Assembly (NCBI RefSeq): GCF_000760695.4 | Contig: NZ_JHEG04000001.1 | Coordinates: forward strand, 9,430,341-9,494,340 | Reading direction: 5' to 3' | Origin: Tolypothrix bouteillei VB521301 | Lineage (GTDB): Bacteria; Cyanobacteriota; Cyanobacteriia; Cyanobacteriales; Nostocaceae | DNA length: 64,000 nucleotides | In this document: positions 44,526 through 53,663 of the stretch, piece by piece | How the letters are laid out: each line of letters opens with the position of its first letter | Position numbering within the stretch: position 1 is the stretch's first letter | The notes under the pieces: generated by a model | Told to the model about the DNA's origin: nothing | The model's input: the letters and a program-made list of their open reading frames with translations, nothing else | The model's database searches: none | Made by a program: the position numbers and the translations under genes

Positions 44526-47500
44526 ATGCTCAAGTGGCTGATAAGATGGTTTAACAAAATTTTCAAATATCCCTTTGGAAAAAAGCAGACTCGTTCTACT
44601 CAACCAAAAGGGGAAAGGACGGTACTGCAACCGCTACCCGAACTCACTAACGCGGATTTGGAATTTTTGTTTACCCAGCTTTTAGAAGGTGTCTATCAAG
44701 CAAGAGGACAGCAATGGGCAATCAAGTATCTCCAAAGGATGGAAAATCGGATTTCTCTTGAACGCTGGATAGATTGGTTGCTGGACTTTGGAGAGCGACT
44801 TTTAACCTCACCTGCACCAAACAATCAGCTCGCAGAACGGATGGTGCAACTAGGAGAACTTGGGATTGGCACAATTGGAGAGCTTTCCTACGATATTGGA
44901 ATACGAGTATTAACACGTAATTTGGGCAATCCGTACTGGGATACAGATAGACAAAATACTGAAACCGCGATCGCAACAGCTCGTCTGACTCCTGTAGAAG
45001 AATTTGTACAAAATTCGCAAGAAGAACATTCAGATAGCAATTACACGGAATACACGGAAACAAAAACACCTGTAGATGCATCAAATTTGATACCGCGACA
45101 GCCAACAAGCAGTTCCAATGATTTAGTTTGGGAGTTCACAAGAGCAGATACAAAAATTACACCTACCAATTATGAACCTAGCCCTAATGCTGGAGAACAA
45201 GCATGGTTGGAGCAAAACCAACAAGCAGCTTCAATAGAGCAATCGGAAAATGAGCCTCTACAGCCAACTGTGGCGGGAACACTGGATGAGTTGTTGGTAA
45301 GGTTGGAGCAAAGTACGAATTTAGTACAGCAACTGGCTACCGATCTCGGAATTCAATCGACTGAACCATCAGTTAATACAAATTTAGCGAACGAACAATT
45401 GCATTTGGCAGAGGAAAGATCTCAAGCATTGTTCTACCAGGGTCTGGCTGCAGCCAAAGCGGGTAGTTTAGCAGAAGCAATTACATATTACAATAAGGCG
45501 ATTGAAATTAACCCAACCTCCCATGAGTATTGGTTTAACAGGGGGTTGACACTTTTTTATCTAGAAAATTTTACTGAAGCGCTTGCATCTTACGATCGCG
45601 CAATCGCATTGAAACCCGACTTTTACAAATGCTGGTACTACCGAGGCGGAATTTTCGGTGAGATGGGACAATATGAGGATGCAATCGCCTGCTTCGACGA
45701 AGCTATAGAAATTAAGTTCGATTACCCAGAAGCTTGGTCGAGCCGAGCTGCGGCATTACTCAAGTTAGGTTATCCAACAGAAGCTGTTGCTAGTTTCGAT
45801 CGAGCTTTGGTGTTGCAACCAGAAGACCAGGAAAATTGGTATTATCGAGGAATTGCACTCGCTCATGGGGAACGAAGAAATGATGCGATCGCTTCTTACG
45901 ATAGAGCTATAGAAATTCAACCAGATTTTTATGAAGCTTGGTACAACAGGGGTATAGAACTGTCTAATTTGGAGCGCTATGAAGATGCAGTTGCCAGTTT
46001 AGAGCAAGCAACCAATATTCAACCAGATTTTTATGATGCATGGTACGCCTTGGGAAGCGCGTTGGAAAAATTAGGGAAAAAAGAACAAGCAATAGCATCT
46101 TACGAGCGAGCGGCAGAACTACAACCCGGTGCATATGAAGTTTGGATTGATAAAGGAGTTGTCCTCGCAAGTCTGGGACACTGGGATGAAGCAATCTCCT
46201 CTTGGGAACAAGCCCTAGAAATTAAACCAGACTTTTACTTAGCTTGGTTTAACCGTGCTGTCGCTTTGGAAAACTTGGGACGCCGTGAAGATTCCATACC
46301 ATCTTATGACAAAGCTGTAGAGATTAACCCGAGCTTTTATCTAGCTTGGTATAATCGCGCAGTCGCACTGTTTTATATAGGGAAATTTGAAGAAGCGATC
46401 GCCTCTTACGATCGCGCTTTAGAAATCAAAATTGATTATTGGGAGGCTTGGATTGGGCGTGGTGCTGCTGCAGGAAGTGCCGTTCATAATGACTCTCACA
46501 CAATTCCAACTAATATAGCAGCAGCAAATCCTTCTTTGTACGCACGTGGATATGAAGGAAAATTAGCAAGTTATCAAGAAGGTCTGAAATACGTTTTGCC
46601 ATCTACCCATGCTGAAGGTTGGGGTAGACTGTGTTTAGCACTGGGTAATGCTTATTATGAGAAAGGAAGGAGAGATACTGTACCCCGTCCTTATTGGCAA
46701 CAAGCTATTACTGAGTACGATCTCTCCTTAAAAGCCTTAACAGCAGATGATTTTCCTCAATTGCATTTAGAGGTTGTGCAAAACATAGTTAAAACATACA
46801 TAGGACTAGAACAACCATCTGAAGCACAAGAATTTAATCAATATGCCATAGCGTTATTACAAGAATATTTAAATGAACCGACTCGTTCTAATGAGAGTAA
46901 AAAAGATCTATGTCTTAGAAATATAGGTTTTTGGCAATTGGCAATTGATATAGCTATACAGTTTGGTGAAATTGCACAATCCTTAGAACTTGCAGAATAC
47001 CATAAAAATGCTTGTATAACTTGGCTTCGTTCTGGTTGGAAAAATGAAATTCTTTCGCCTAGCTATCGTTCGATTCACGACCTTCTTAACCCAACAACTG
47101 CTATTATTTACTGGCATATTAGCCCTTGCACCCTGCGAACTTTTATCATCAAATATAAATCCCCAGAACCAATACCCGTTTTTACACCCGTACTTAATGT
47201 AGAAGCGACGGAAGAAAAACCTTTACCCGAAGCAATAAAACGTTTGGTTGAGTTCGAGGAGTGGTTGGAAGATTGGAATCAACACGAGCGGGAATATCGC
47301 AATCCAAATCCTGAAGCACAAAATGAAAGCCATCACTCTTGGCTAGCAAGTATGGAACAGAGATTGTTAAAGCTAAAAGGTATTTTAAACATCTCTGCAG
47401 TTATTAATGAGTTAGAAGACATTACCCATCTAATTCTCATTCCTCATCGCGATTTACACAGATTTCCCCTTCATGCTCTTTTTCAAATTTCTTCTCCTTT

Positions 47501-48320
47501 AGAAAAATCCCAACAACAAACACAAGCTAGTTTTACGCTGACATATTTGCCTAGCGTACAAGTAGGATTATCTTTGAAATCGCAACCTCTATGGCGAGTA
47601 CAAAGTCTCCCACTTCTAAGTGTTGAAAATCCAGATAGTCCTAACAATTCTGCCCTGGCATTTGCCAAACTTGAATCGGAAGCGATCGCTCAAATGTTTC
47701 ATCGCTGCAAACGCATTCAAGGTTTGCAAGCTACAAAAAAACAAGTAGAAAAAGTATTAACTGGTGATTACAACATATTTCATTTTACTGGATATGTCAC
47801 CGATAATTTCAATCAGCCTCAAGAATCAGAATTCTTTTTAGCAGGTGAAGACAGATTAACGATAGAAGAAATTTGTCAAAAGAATATTGCAAAATATAAT
47901 TTATTGACCCTTTCTACTTGTGAAATAGCAATCCCTGGGAATTCAACAATCTCAACTGAGTATGTGGGTTTAGTCAACACTTTGTTAAACCAAGGAGTTG
48001 ATTATGTCGTCAGCACTCTTTGGAATGTAGAATCATCAGCCAGTGCTTTAGTGATGATCGAGTTTTATCGAAGGCTAATACGCGATCTACCAGTCGCAAC
48101 GGCATTATTAGAAGCAACACAATGGCTTAGAAATGTGACAGCAGGGGAACTGAAAAAGTGGTATGAAGAAACACTGAATACGTTGGATAGAGAAGGAACC
48201 ACAATTAGAGCTAATTTAGCAACAGAGTTATATAGAAGCAGTAAATTGCCACCTGAAAATAAGCTTTACGAGCACCCCTTCTACTGGGCTGCATTTACAA
48301 TCTCAGGTAAGTTTTACTGA
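44526..48320 (+). CDS. TPR-CHAT caspase-like protein with duplicated N-terminal module
   Basis: 1264 residues. Basic amphipathic start helix (LKWLIRWFNKIFKYPFGKK), conserved module (40-143, shared with the 233-residue neighbour), polar linker, short helical module (252-275), ten contiguous 34-residue TPRs (about 300-640), a helical spacer, and a C-terminal CHAT peptidase domain (about 1000-1264). The cysteine-protease dyad is H1086 in FHFTGY and C1132 in LSTCEIA; the following VSTLWNV and final FYWAAFTISG are CHAT hallmarks. CHAT proteases with TPRs act as switchable caspase-like enzymes in several bacterial stress and immune systems. The trigger and substrate here are unknown; no CRISPR or gRAMP gene is near. 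Confidence 0.9.
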   Translation: MLKWLIRWFNKIFKYPFGKKQTRSTQPKGERTVLQPLPELTNADLEFLFTQLLEGVYQARGQQWAIKYLQRMENRISLERWIDWLLDFGERLLTSPAPNNQLAERMVQLGELGIGTIGELSYDIGIRVLTRNLGNPYWDTDRQNTETAIATARLTPVEEFVQNSQEEHSDSNYTEYTETKTPVDASNLIPRQPTSSSNDLVWEFTRADTKITPTNYEPSPNAGEQAWLEQNQQAASIEQSENEPLQPTVAGTLDELLVRLEQSTNLVQQLATDLGIQSTEPSVNTNLANEQLHLAEERSQALFYQGLAAAKAGSLAEAITYYNKAIEINPTSHEYWFNRGLTLFYLENFTEALASYDRAIALKPDFYKCWYYRGGIFGEMGQYEDAIACFDEAIEIKFDYPEAWSSRAAALLKLGYPTEAVASFDRALVLQPEDQENWYYRGIALAHGERRNDAIASYDRAIEIQPDFYEAWYNRGIELSNLERYEDAVASLEQATNIQPDFYDAWYALGSALEKLGKKEQAIASYERAAELQPGAYEVWIDKGVVLASLGHWDEAISSWEQALEIKPDFYLAWFNRAVALENLGRREDSIPSYDKAVEINPSFYLAWYNRAVALFYIGKFEEAIASYDRALEIKIDYWEAWIGRGAAAGSAVHNDSHTIPTNIAAANPSLYARGYEGKLASYQEGLKYVLPSTHAEGWGRLCLALGNAYYEKGRRDTVPRPYWQQAITEYDLSLKALTADDFPQLHLEVVQNIVKTYIGLEQPSEAQEFNQYAIALLQEYLNEPTRSNESKKDLCLRNIGFWQLAIDIAIQFGEIAQSLELAEYHKNACITWLRSGWKNEILSPSYRSIHDLLNPTTAIIYWHISPCTLRTFIIKYKSPEPIPVFTPVLNVEATEEKPLPEAIKRLVEFEEWLEDWNQHEREYRNPNPEAQNESHHSWLASMEQRLLKLKGILNISAVINELEDITHLILIPHRDLHRFPLHALFQISSPLEKSQQQTQASFTLTYLPSVQVGLSLKSQPLWRVQSLPLLSVENPDSPNNSALAFAKLESEAIAQMFHRCKRIQGLQATKKQVEKVLTGDYNIFHFTGYVTDNFNQPQESEFFLAGEDRLTIEEICQKNIAKYNLLTLSTCEIAIPGNSTISTEYVGLVNTLLNQGVDYVVSTLWNVESSASALVMIEFYRRLIRDLPVATALLEATQWLRNVTAGELKKWYEETLNTLDREGTTIRANLATELYRSSKLPPENKLYEHPFYWAAFTISGKFY

Positions 48321-48372
48321 TACTTAGGATCGATCTTCCTTGGCAATTAAAAATCATGGCAATTCTATTAGC

Positions 48373-48657
48373 TTACAGGGGCTGTAAAAATTTAAAAGCG
48401 ATCGCATGAGCCTCAGCATCAGCAACCCCGAGGGTTTTGAGAATGACTTTAGCAATTTGTTCTGGGTAATCTGGCTCTGTCCGTCCTTCTAGAATGCTAC
48501 GCATTGCCATCAACCCTGTTCCTAAAATCAGGTCAATTGCTACCTGTAAGCTATCAACTTGAAGACGGTTAAGGCGTATACCAGCTTCCAAGTCAGTCAT
48601 CACGCCTCTTTCAATAGTTTCACTCAATGGGGCTGCTACCAATCTAATTCGGACATA
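48373..48657 (-). pseudogene. TetR-family regulator, C-terminal fragment
   Basis: About 95 codons from the first base after the preceding stop (translated YVRIRLVAAPLSETIERG...), with DLILGTGLMAMRSILEGRTE and PEQIAKVILKTLGV typical of the ligand/dimer domain end of TetR/AcrR regulators. The DNA-binding HTH half is missing. It is in the same frame as the histidine kinase, separated from it only by the TGA at 48658-48660. It may start at a TTG (48642) but is probably a remnant left by a deletion. Confidence 0.65.
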
Positions 48658-51600
48658 TCAAAGCGAATTGCGTTTGACTAGATTTGCGATCGCCGCAACC
48701 AACACCTCCGGCTCTACAGGTTTCGCTAAATGCTGTTGAAATCCAGCTTGTAGGGCTTTTTGCTGATTGAAATCTCCAGCGTAGGCAGTCAAGGCGAGCG
48801 CCGGGATTTGTCCCATTTGTTCTACTGGCAATGCTCGAATCTGTTGGAGCAACATATAACCATCCATATCAGGCATACCAATGTCACTGAGAATCGCATC
48901 CGGATGGGATTGAGTGAACGCAGCAAAGGCTTCGCCTGCAGTCGTAGCTGCAATCACTTTTGCTCCAGCTTGCTCCAGTACAAAGGAGATAAAGTCCCTT
49001 GAGTCGGCTTCGTCATCCACAAGCAAAACTTGCACCCCGCTTAAATCAAGGGCTTGCTCTGATAAATTATCGGCTGGCTCAACCATTGGCTGAATCGGTA
49101 TGAGTGGAAGTCTAACTGTGAAAGTCGCGCCGAGTCCTTCACCCCGACTAGCTGCACAAATTGTACCGCCATGCAGTTCGACGAGGTGACGTACAATCGC
49201 TAGCCCCAACCCCAACCCACCAAATTGGCGAGTCGTTGAACCGTCTGCTTGGCGAAAATAATCAAATACGTAGGGCAAAAAGTTAGCAGGAATGCCTTTA
49301 CCAGTATCCACAACGGTAATTTGTGCTTGGTTGTCAACTGGTTCTAACTGCACCTTAACGCGACCGCCTTCAGGTGTAAACTTGACTGCGTTGGAGAGCA
49401 GATTCCAGATGATTTGCTGCAAGCGAGTCGCGTCCCCCAATATCTGTCCCAGATTAGCACTCAAGTTTGTCTCGATCTTAATTAATTTGGCTTCTGCTGC
49501 CAGTCGCACTGTCTCAATCGCAGCTCTAAGAATTGGAGTTAAACTGACTGCTGTAACGTTGAGGGTGAGTTTGCCTTGCAGAATCCGGGAAACATCTAGC
49601 AAATCTTCAATTAATTCCGATTGCAGTTTGGCGTTGCGTTCGATCGTTGCTAATGCCTGAGTGGTTTGGGCTGCGTCCAGATTGCCAATTTGTAGAAGTT
49701 TTGACCAGCCGAGAATCGGGTTGAGAGGCGATCGCAACTCATGAGATAATACTGCCAAGAATTCATCTTTAATGCGATTGGCAGTTTCCGCTTGCTCGCG
49801 GGCTGCTTGTTCGCGGGCCAACAGTTGTTCGCGTTCGGTTTCGGCTGCCTTGCGATCGGTAATGTCTATTGAGATTCCAATGGCGCGTTGAGGCTTCCCA
49901 TTGGAATTGTAAAAAATTTGACTGAGGAAACCAAACCATCGGATTCCCTGGGTGGGATGACAAATCCGAAACTCAAAGTTAAGGTGGCTTTGCTGTTGCT
50001 GCAAGGCTTCCCGCACAGATCGATCGGCATTTTCTCGATCTGATTCTATGACAGTGGCTAACCAGTTCTCATAGGTGGATGGAATTGAGGGATCGAGTCC
50101 ATAAAGAGTGTAGTATTCTTCTGACCAAAATACGCTGCCTGTTGCTAAGTCCCAATCCCAAGCTCCGATTTTGGCAGCCAATTGAGCTACTTTTAAGCGC
50201 TCCTCACTTTTCCGTAAGGCGATTTCTACCTGTTTGAGGTTGCTAATATCATTGACTAATGCAACAAATCCTTCGACGTTACCCCGATTGTCAAACCGGG
50301 GAACGTAAGTGGCATAGATATAGCGGGTGCCACCATACTGATAAGCTACCTCGCTTTCATAGGTGACTTGCTCTCCGCTCAACACTTGCTCCACATAGGG
50401 GCGAACCCTTTCATAAGCCGTGTCACCCAATACCTCCCACATGGGCTTGCCATAAATTGCGGTGACAGGTTGCCCAAACCACTCTTCGTACTTTTGGCTG
50501 TTAAAGCGGTATCGCTGCTCGGAATCGATAAAAGAAATTAAAACGGGAACTGCATCTGTGATCAGTCTCAGTTCTGCTTCTCGCTGCTGCAAGGCAGCTT
50601 CAGCTTGTTTGCGCTCGGTAATTTCAGTTACTATGATAGAAACACCGTTGGTAGATGGATAAACGTGGTTTTCAAACCATCGGTTCCATCTGCGGTAGAA
50701 GTACTCAAACTGAACGGGTACTTGCTCCGCTAAAGCGCGATGGACTTCTGTATAAAACTGGGTTTCTGTGGTATCCGGGAAAACTTCCCAAATCCTCCTG
50801 CCTAAAAGGTTTTCCCTAGGTATACCAGTAACCTGTGTTACTTGCTCGTTGACATAAGTGTAACGCCATTCCCGATCTAATCCTAAAAATTGGTCGGCAA
50901 TTCGCGTTAAAACACTTTCCAGGCTGTCTTTTGCAGCTTGTACCTCCATCCGCAATGCCTGTTCCTGCTGGGCTGCTGCTTGTCGTAATTGCGCCAGTTT
51001 TAAATTTGACTCCACCCGCGCCAACAACTCACGGGCTGAAAAGGGCTTGATCAAGTAATCATCGGCTCCTGCTTCCAATCCTTCAATGCGTGACTCTTCT
51101 CCAGCACGAGCCGATAACAGAATAATCGGAATTTCTTTGGTACGTGAATTGGTACGGAGTTCCCGGAGCAACCCAAATCCATCAAGTCTGGGCATCATTA
51201 CATCACTCAGTACCAGATCGGGAAGCTGCCGAGCAATGAATTCCAGGGCTTCTAAGCCATCACTAACGGTTTCTACGTCCCAGTACTGACTCAATAATCG
51301 CTTCACATAATCCCGCATATCGGCATTGTCATCAACCAAAAGGATTTTAGATTGATGGGCTTTGTTTAAGGATGAAAAGTTGAATTCACCCCGGTTGTCT
51401 TCTAAAGCAAAATCTAAAATCGGCAATCCAAAATTACTTTCTGGTAGCCAGCGCGACGCTTCAAGCACATAGGGATCTGCTCCTAATGCAGTTGATGTGA
51501 GGGTGCGAGTAGCCTCAAGTCCTTTGCCTTCAGCACGTCGCAAACGTTCGGGAGGTAAATGAGCCGAGCCAAAGGGAAGGGAGATTGTAAACGTCGTACC

Positions 51601-53328
51601 GCAGTCAACCTGACTTGTAACGTGAATTGTTCCGCCATGGAGTTTAACGAGTTGTTGAACTAAAGCAAGTCCAATTCCAGACCCTTCATAAGTTCGCGAT
51701 CGCGTTCCACTTACCCGATGAAATCGTTCAAATAATCGAGGTAATTCAGTTTCAGGAATACCAACACCTGTATCTGTAACCCTCAATTCAACGGAACGAC
51801 CCAAAGGCTGCAATCGAACGGTGATACTCCCAGAAAACGTAAACTTAAATGCATTGGACATCAGATTAAACACGATTTTCTCCCACATTTCTCGATCCAC
51901 ATACACGGGTTCCGACAATGGGGGACAATCGAGCGCCAACGTCATTCCCGCTCGTTCAATCAACGAGCGAAACACACTCACTAATTCTGCAGTAAACGCT
52001 GCCAGATCGGTGGGTTCATACAGGGCTTGAATGCGTCCGGCTTCAATCCGCGAGAAATCTAGCAATGTATTAACTAACTTTTGCAGGCGCAAACCGTTAC
52101 GCTGGATAAGTTGTAGCTGTTCCCTCTCGTCAGGTTGCAGGCGTTCGTTGAGCGTGTTGGTGAGTTCTTCGAGGGGACTGAGCATCAGTGTTAAGGGTGT
52201 GCGAAATTCGTGGCTGACATTACTGAAAAATGTAGTTTTAGCACGATCGATTTCTGCCAGTGCTTCGGCACGTTTTCGTTCTTCTTCATAGGCATTGGCA
52301 TTGGCGATACTTGCTGAAATTTGCCCAGCCACTAAATTAATAAAGCTGTGGTAGGTATCATCAAAAAGTCTCAGTGGGTTCAAACCAGCCACTAATAAGC
52401 CGGAGCGCCCCGTTTCACCAGAAGGTGCAATTGGGACAACTACGGCTTGATGCGGCGGTCGGTTCCAAGCCCCTGTGGGTAAATTGCCAAACACCGAGAC
52501 CAAATCGGCGATCCGGACTGGCTTCTGAGTTTGAATGACTTGTGCAAACGACCAAGCTGAATCAGAATTGAGATGAACCGTTTCCGGAACGGCAGGGTGG
52601 TTGCGGTCAATACCACTGGTTCCAGCTAAAACAACACGCTGCTGCTCCAGATCGACCAGATAAATCATCGCAAAGGGGAGGTCGTAAAGATTGGTTTCCA
52701 GGCATCTGGCGCTCAGTACACAAGCTTCGTCGAATGTTCGTGCATCCGCAGTCCGGGCTGCCAGTTCTTGCAGGAGAGCGAGTTGGCGCTCTCCAATAAT
52801 GCGCTTTGTGTCGTCTGTATTAGCACAAATAATGCCCCCCGGATTCCCGCGATCGTCAGGAATGGGACTATAGGAAAACGTATAGTAAGTTTCTTCTGGG
52901 TAACCGTTGCGCTCCATAATCAGCAACAGCGATTCGTCGTAAGTTCCCTCATTGTTGAGCATTGTGGATTCTGCTCTCGGTCCGACTTCATCCCAGATCT
53001 CCCGCCATACTTCAGAAGCGGGACGGGCAAACATTGCCGGATGCTTACCGCCCATAATCGGTCTGTAAGCATCGTTGTAAAGGTTTAGCAATTCTTCACC
53101 CCACCATACCCACATCGGTTGGCTGGAAGTGAGCATAATGCGGACAGCAGTTTTCAGACTTTGCGACCAGGTTTCGACTGCACCCAATGACGTTTTTGAC
53201 CAATCGTGCGATCGCATCCGCATTGCCATTTCGCCCTTACCCGCAAAAAGTTGTTCCGTTACTTGCTGCTGCGCCATGCGCTCTTTTACCTCCATTCTGT
53301 AGCTGTGCCAGCTTCCAGGTTTCTCCAA
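48658..53328 (-). CDS. Double hybrid sensor histidine kinase
   Basis: 1556 residues, soluble. Order: PAS-like (about 40-180), GAF (about 190-345), HisKA with H373 (NVSHEFRTPL) and HATPase, receiver 1 with D709 (VLSDVMMPRLDGF), then three PAS domains (about 805-905, 920-1030, 1045-1160), a second HisKA with H1196 (VLSHELRSPL) and HATPase (DTGKGIP, GLGLGL), and receiver 2 with D1482 (ILSDIGMPDMDG). All phosphoryl residues and ATP boxes look intact, so it can act as a multi-step phosphorelay. No cognate regulator or output gene adjoins it; the TetR fragment is directly behind. Confidence 0.95.
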   Translation of the reverse strand: MEKPGSWHSYRMEVKERMAQQQVTEQLFAGKGEMAMRMRSHDWSKTSLGAVETWSQSLKTAVRIMLTSSQPMWVWWGEELLNLYNDAYRPIMGGKHPAMFARPASEVWREIWDEVGPRAESTMLNNEGTYDESLLLIMERNGYPEETYYTFSYSPIPDDRGNPGGIICANTDDTKRIIGERQLALLQELAARTADARTFDEACVLSARCLETNLYDLPFAMIYLVDLEQQRVVLAGTSGIDRNHPAVPETVHLNSDSAWSFAQVIQTQKPVRIADLVSVFGNLPTGAWNRPPHQAVVVPIAPSGETGRSGLLVAGLNPLRLFDDTYHSFINLVAGQISASIANANAYEEERKRAEALAEIDRAKTTFFSNVSHEFRTPLTLMLSPLEELTNTLNERLQPDEREQLQLIQRNGLRLQKLVNTLLDFSRIEAGRIQALYEPTDLAAFTAELVSVFRSLIERAGMTLALDCPPLSEPVYVDREMWEKIVFNLMSNAFKFTFSGSITVRLQPLGRSVELRVTDTGVGIPETELPRLFERFHRVSGTRSRTYEGSGIGLALVQQLVKLHGGTIHVTSQVDCGTTFTISLPFGSAHLPPERLRRAEGKGLEATRTLTSTALGADPYVLEASRWLPESNFGLPILDFALEDNRGEFNFSSLNKAHQSKILLVDDNADMRDYVKRLLSQYWDVETVSDGLEALEFIARQLPDLVLSDVMMPRLDGFGLLRELRTNSRTKEIPIILLSARAGEESRIEGLEAGADDYLIKPFSARELLARVESNLKLAQLRQAAAQQEQALRMEVQAAKDSLESVLTRIADQFLGLDREWRYTYVNEQVTQVTGIPRENLLGRRIWEVFPDTTETQFYTEVHRALAEQVPVQFEYFYRRWNRWFENHVYPSTNGVSIIVTEITERKQAEAALQQREAELRLITDAVPVLISFIDSEQRYRFNSQKYEEWFGQPVTAIYGKPMWEVLGDTAYERVRPYVEQVLSGEQVTYESEVAYQYGGTRYIYATYVPRFDNRGNVEGFVALVNDISNLKQVEIALRKSEERLKVAQLAAKIGAWDWDLATGSVFWSEEYYTLYGLDPSIPSTYENWLATVIESDRENADRSVREALQQQQSHLNFEFRICHPTQGIRWFGFLSQIFYNSNGKPQRAIGISIDITDRKAAETEREQLLAREQAAREQAETANRIKDEFLAVLSHELRSPLNPILGWSKLLQIGNLDAAQTTQALATIERNAKLQSELIEDLLDVSRILQGKLTLNVTAVSLTPILRAAIETVRLAAEAKLIKIETNLSANLGQILGDATRLQQIIWNLLSNAVKFTPEGGRVKVQLEPVDNQAQITVVDTGKGIPANFLPYVFDYFRQADGSTTRQFGGLGLGLAIVRHLVELHGGTICAASRGEGLGATFTVRLPLIPIQPMVEPADNLSEQALDLSGVQVLLVDDEADSRDFISFVLEQAGAKVIAATTAGEAFAAFTQSHPDAILSDIGMPDMDGYMLLQQIRALPVEQMGQIPALALTAYAGDFNQQKALQAGFQQHLAKPVEPEVLVAAIANLVKRNSL

Positions 53329-53663
53329 GGGGCAAACTGCGCTTGTTGACCGCTGGAATCAAGCAAATATAGCACTGCCAAGGTTTGCCCATTGCGCCTT
53401 GTTTTCACTCGGTTTAGTCATGACCGATCTTTTTGCTAGTGCCATGAGTAACGATTGATACGTTGCCACTGTATTCCAGCACTGCGTACTTAATCTACTC
53501 TATCCATTCTAATACTGTAAGCTGTCGCGCATACAATTTGCCAATTCCCAGGCTTGGGAAAAATGAGTCAAACCCTTCCCCACTCTTCGGTTCTCACCTC
53601 TCCCTCGCGGTCAACATGAGAAAATTAAAGGCAGCACAGTTTAGCTCTGGAGCGATCGCCGCT

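Noticed and set aside
43428..48320. Craspase-like CRISPR-guided protease system
   Set aside because: The TPR-CHAT architecture is reminiscent, but there is no CRISPR array, gRAMP/Cas7-11 or cas gene in the window, so the link is only domain-level.
48373..48642. Calling the 89-residue TetR-like ORF a normal small gene
   Set aside because: It needs a TTG start and lacks the DNA-binding half, so a remnant is more likely.
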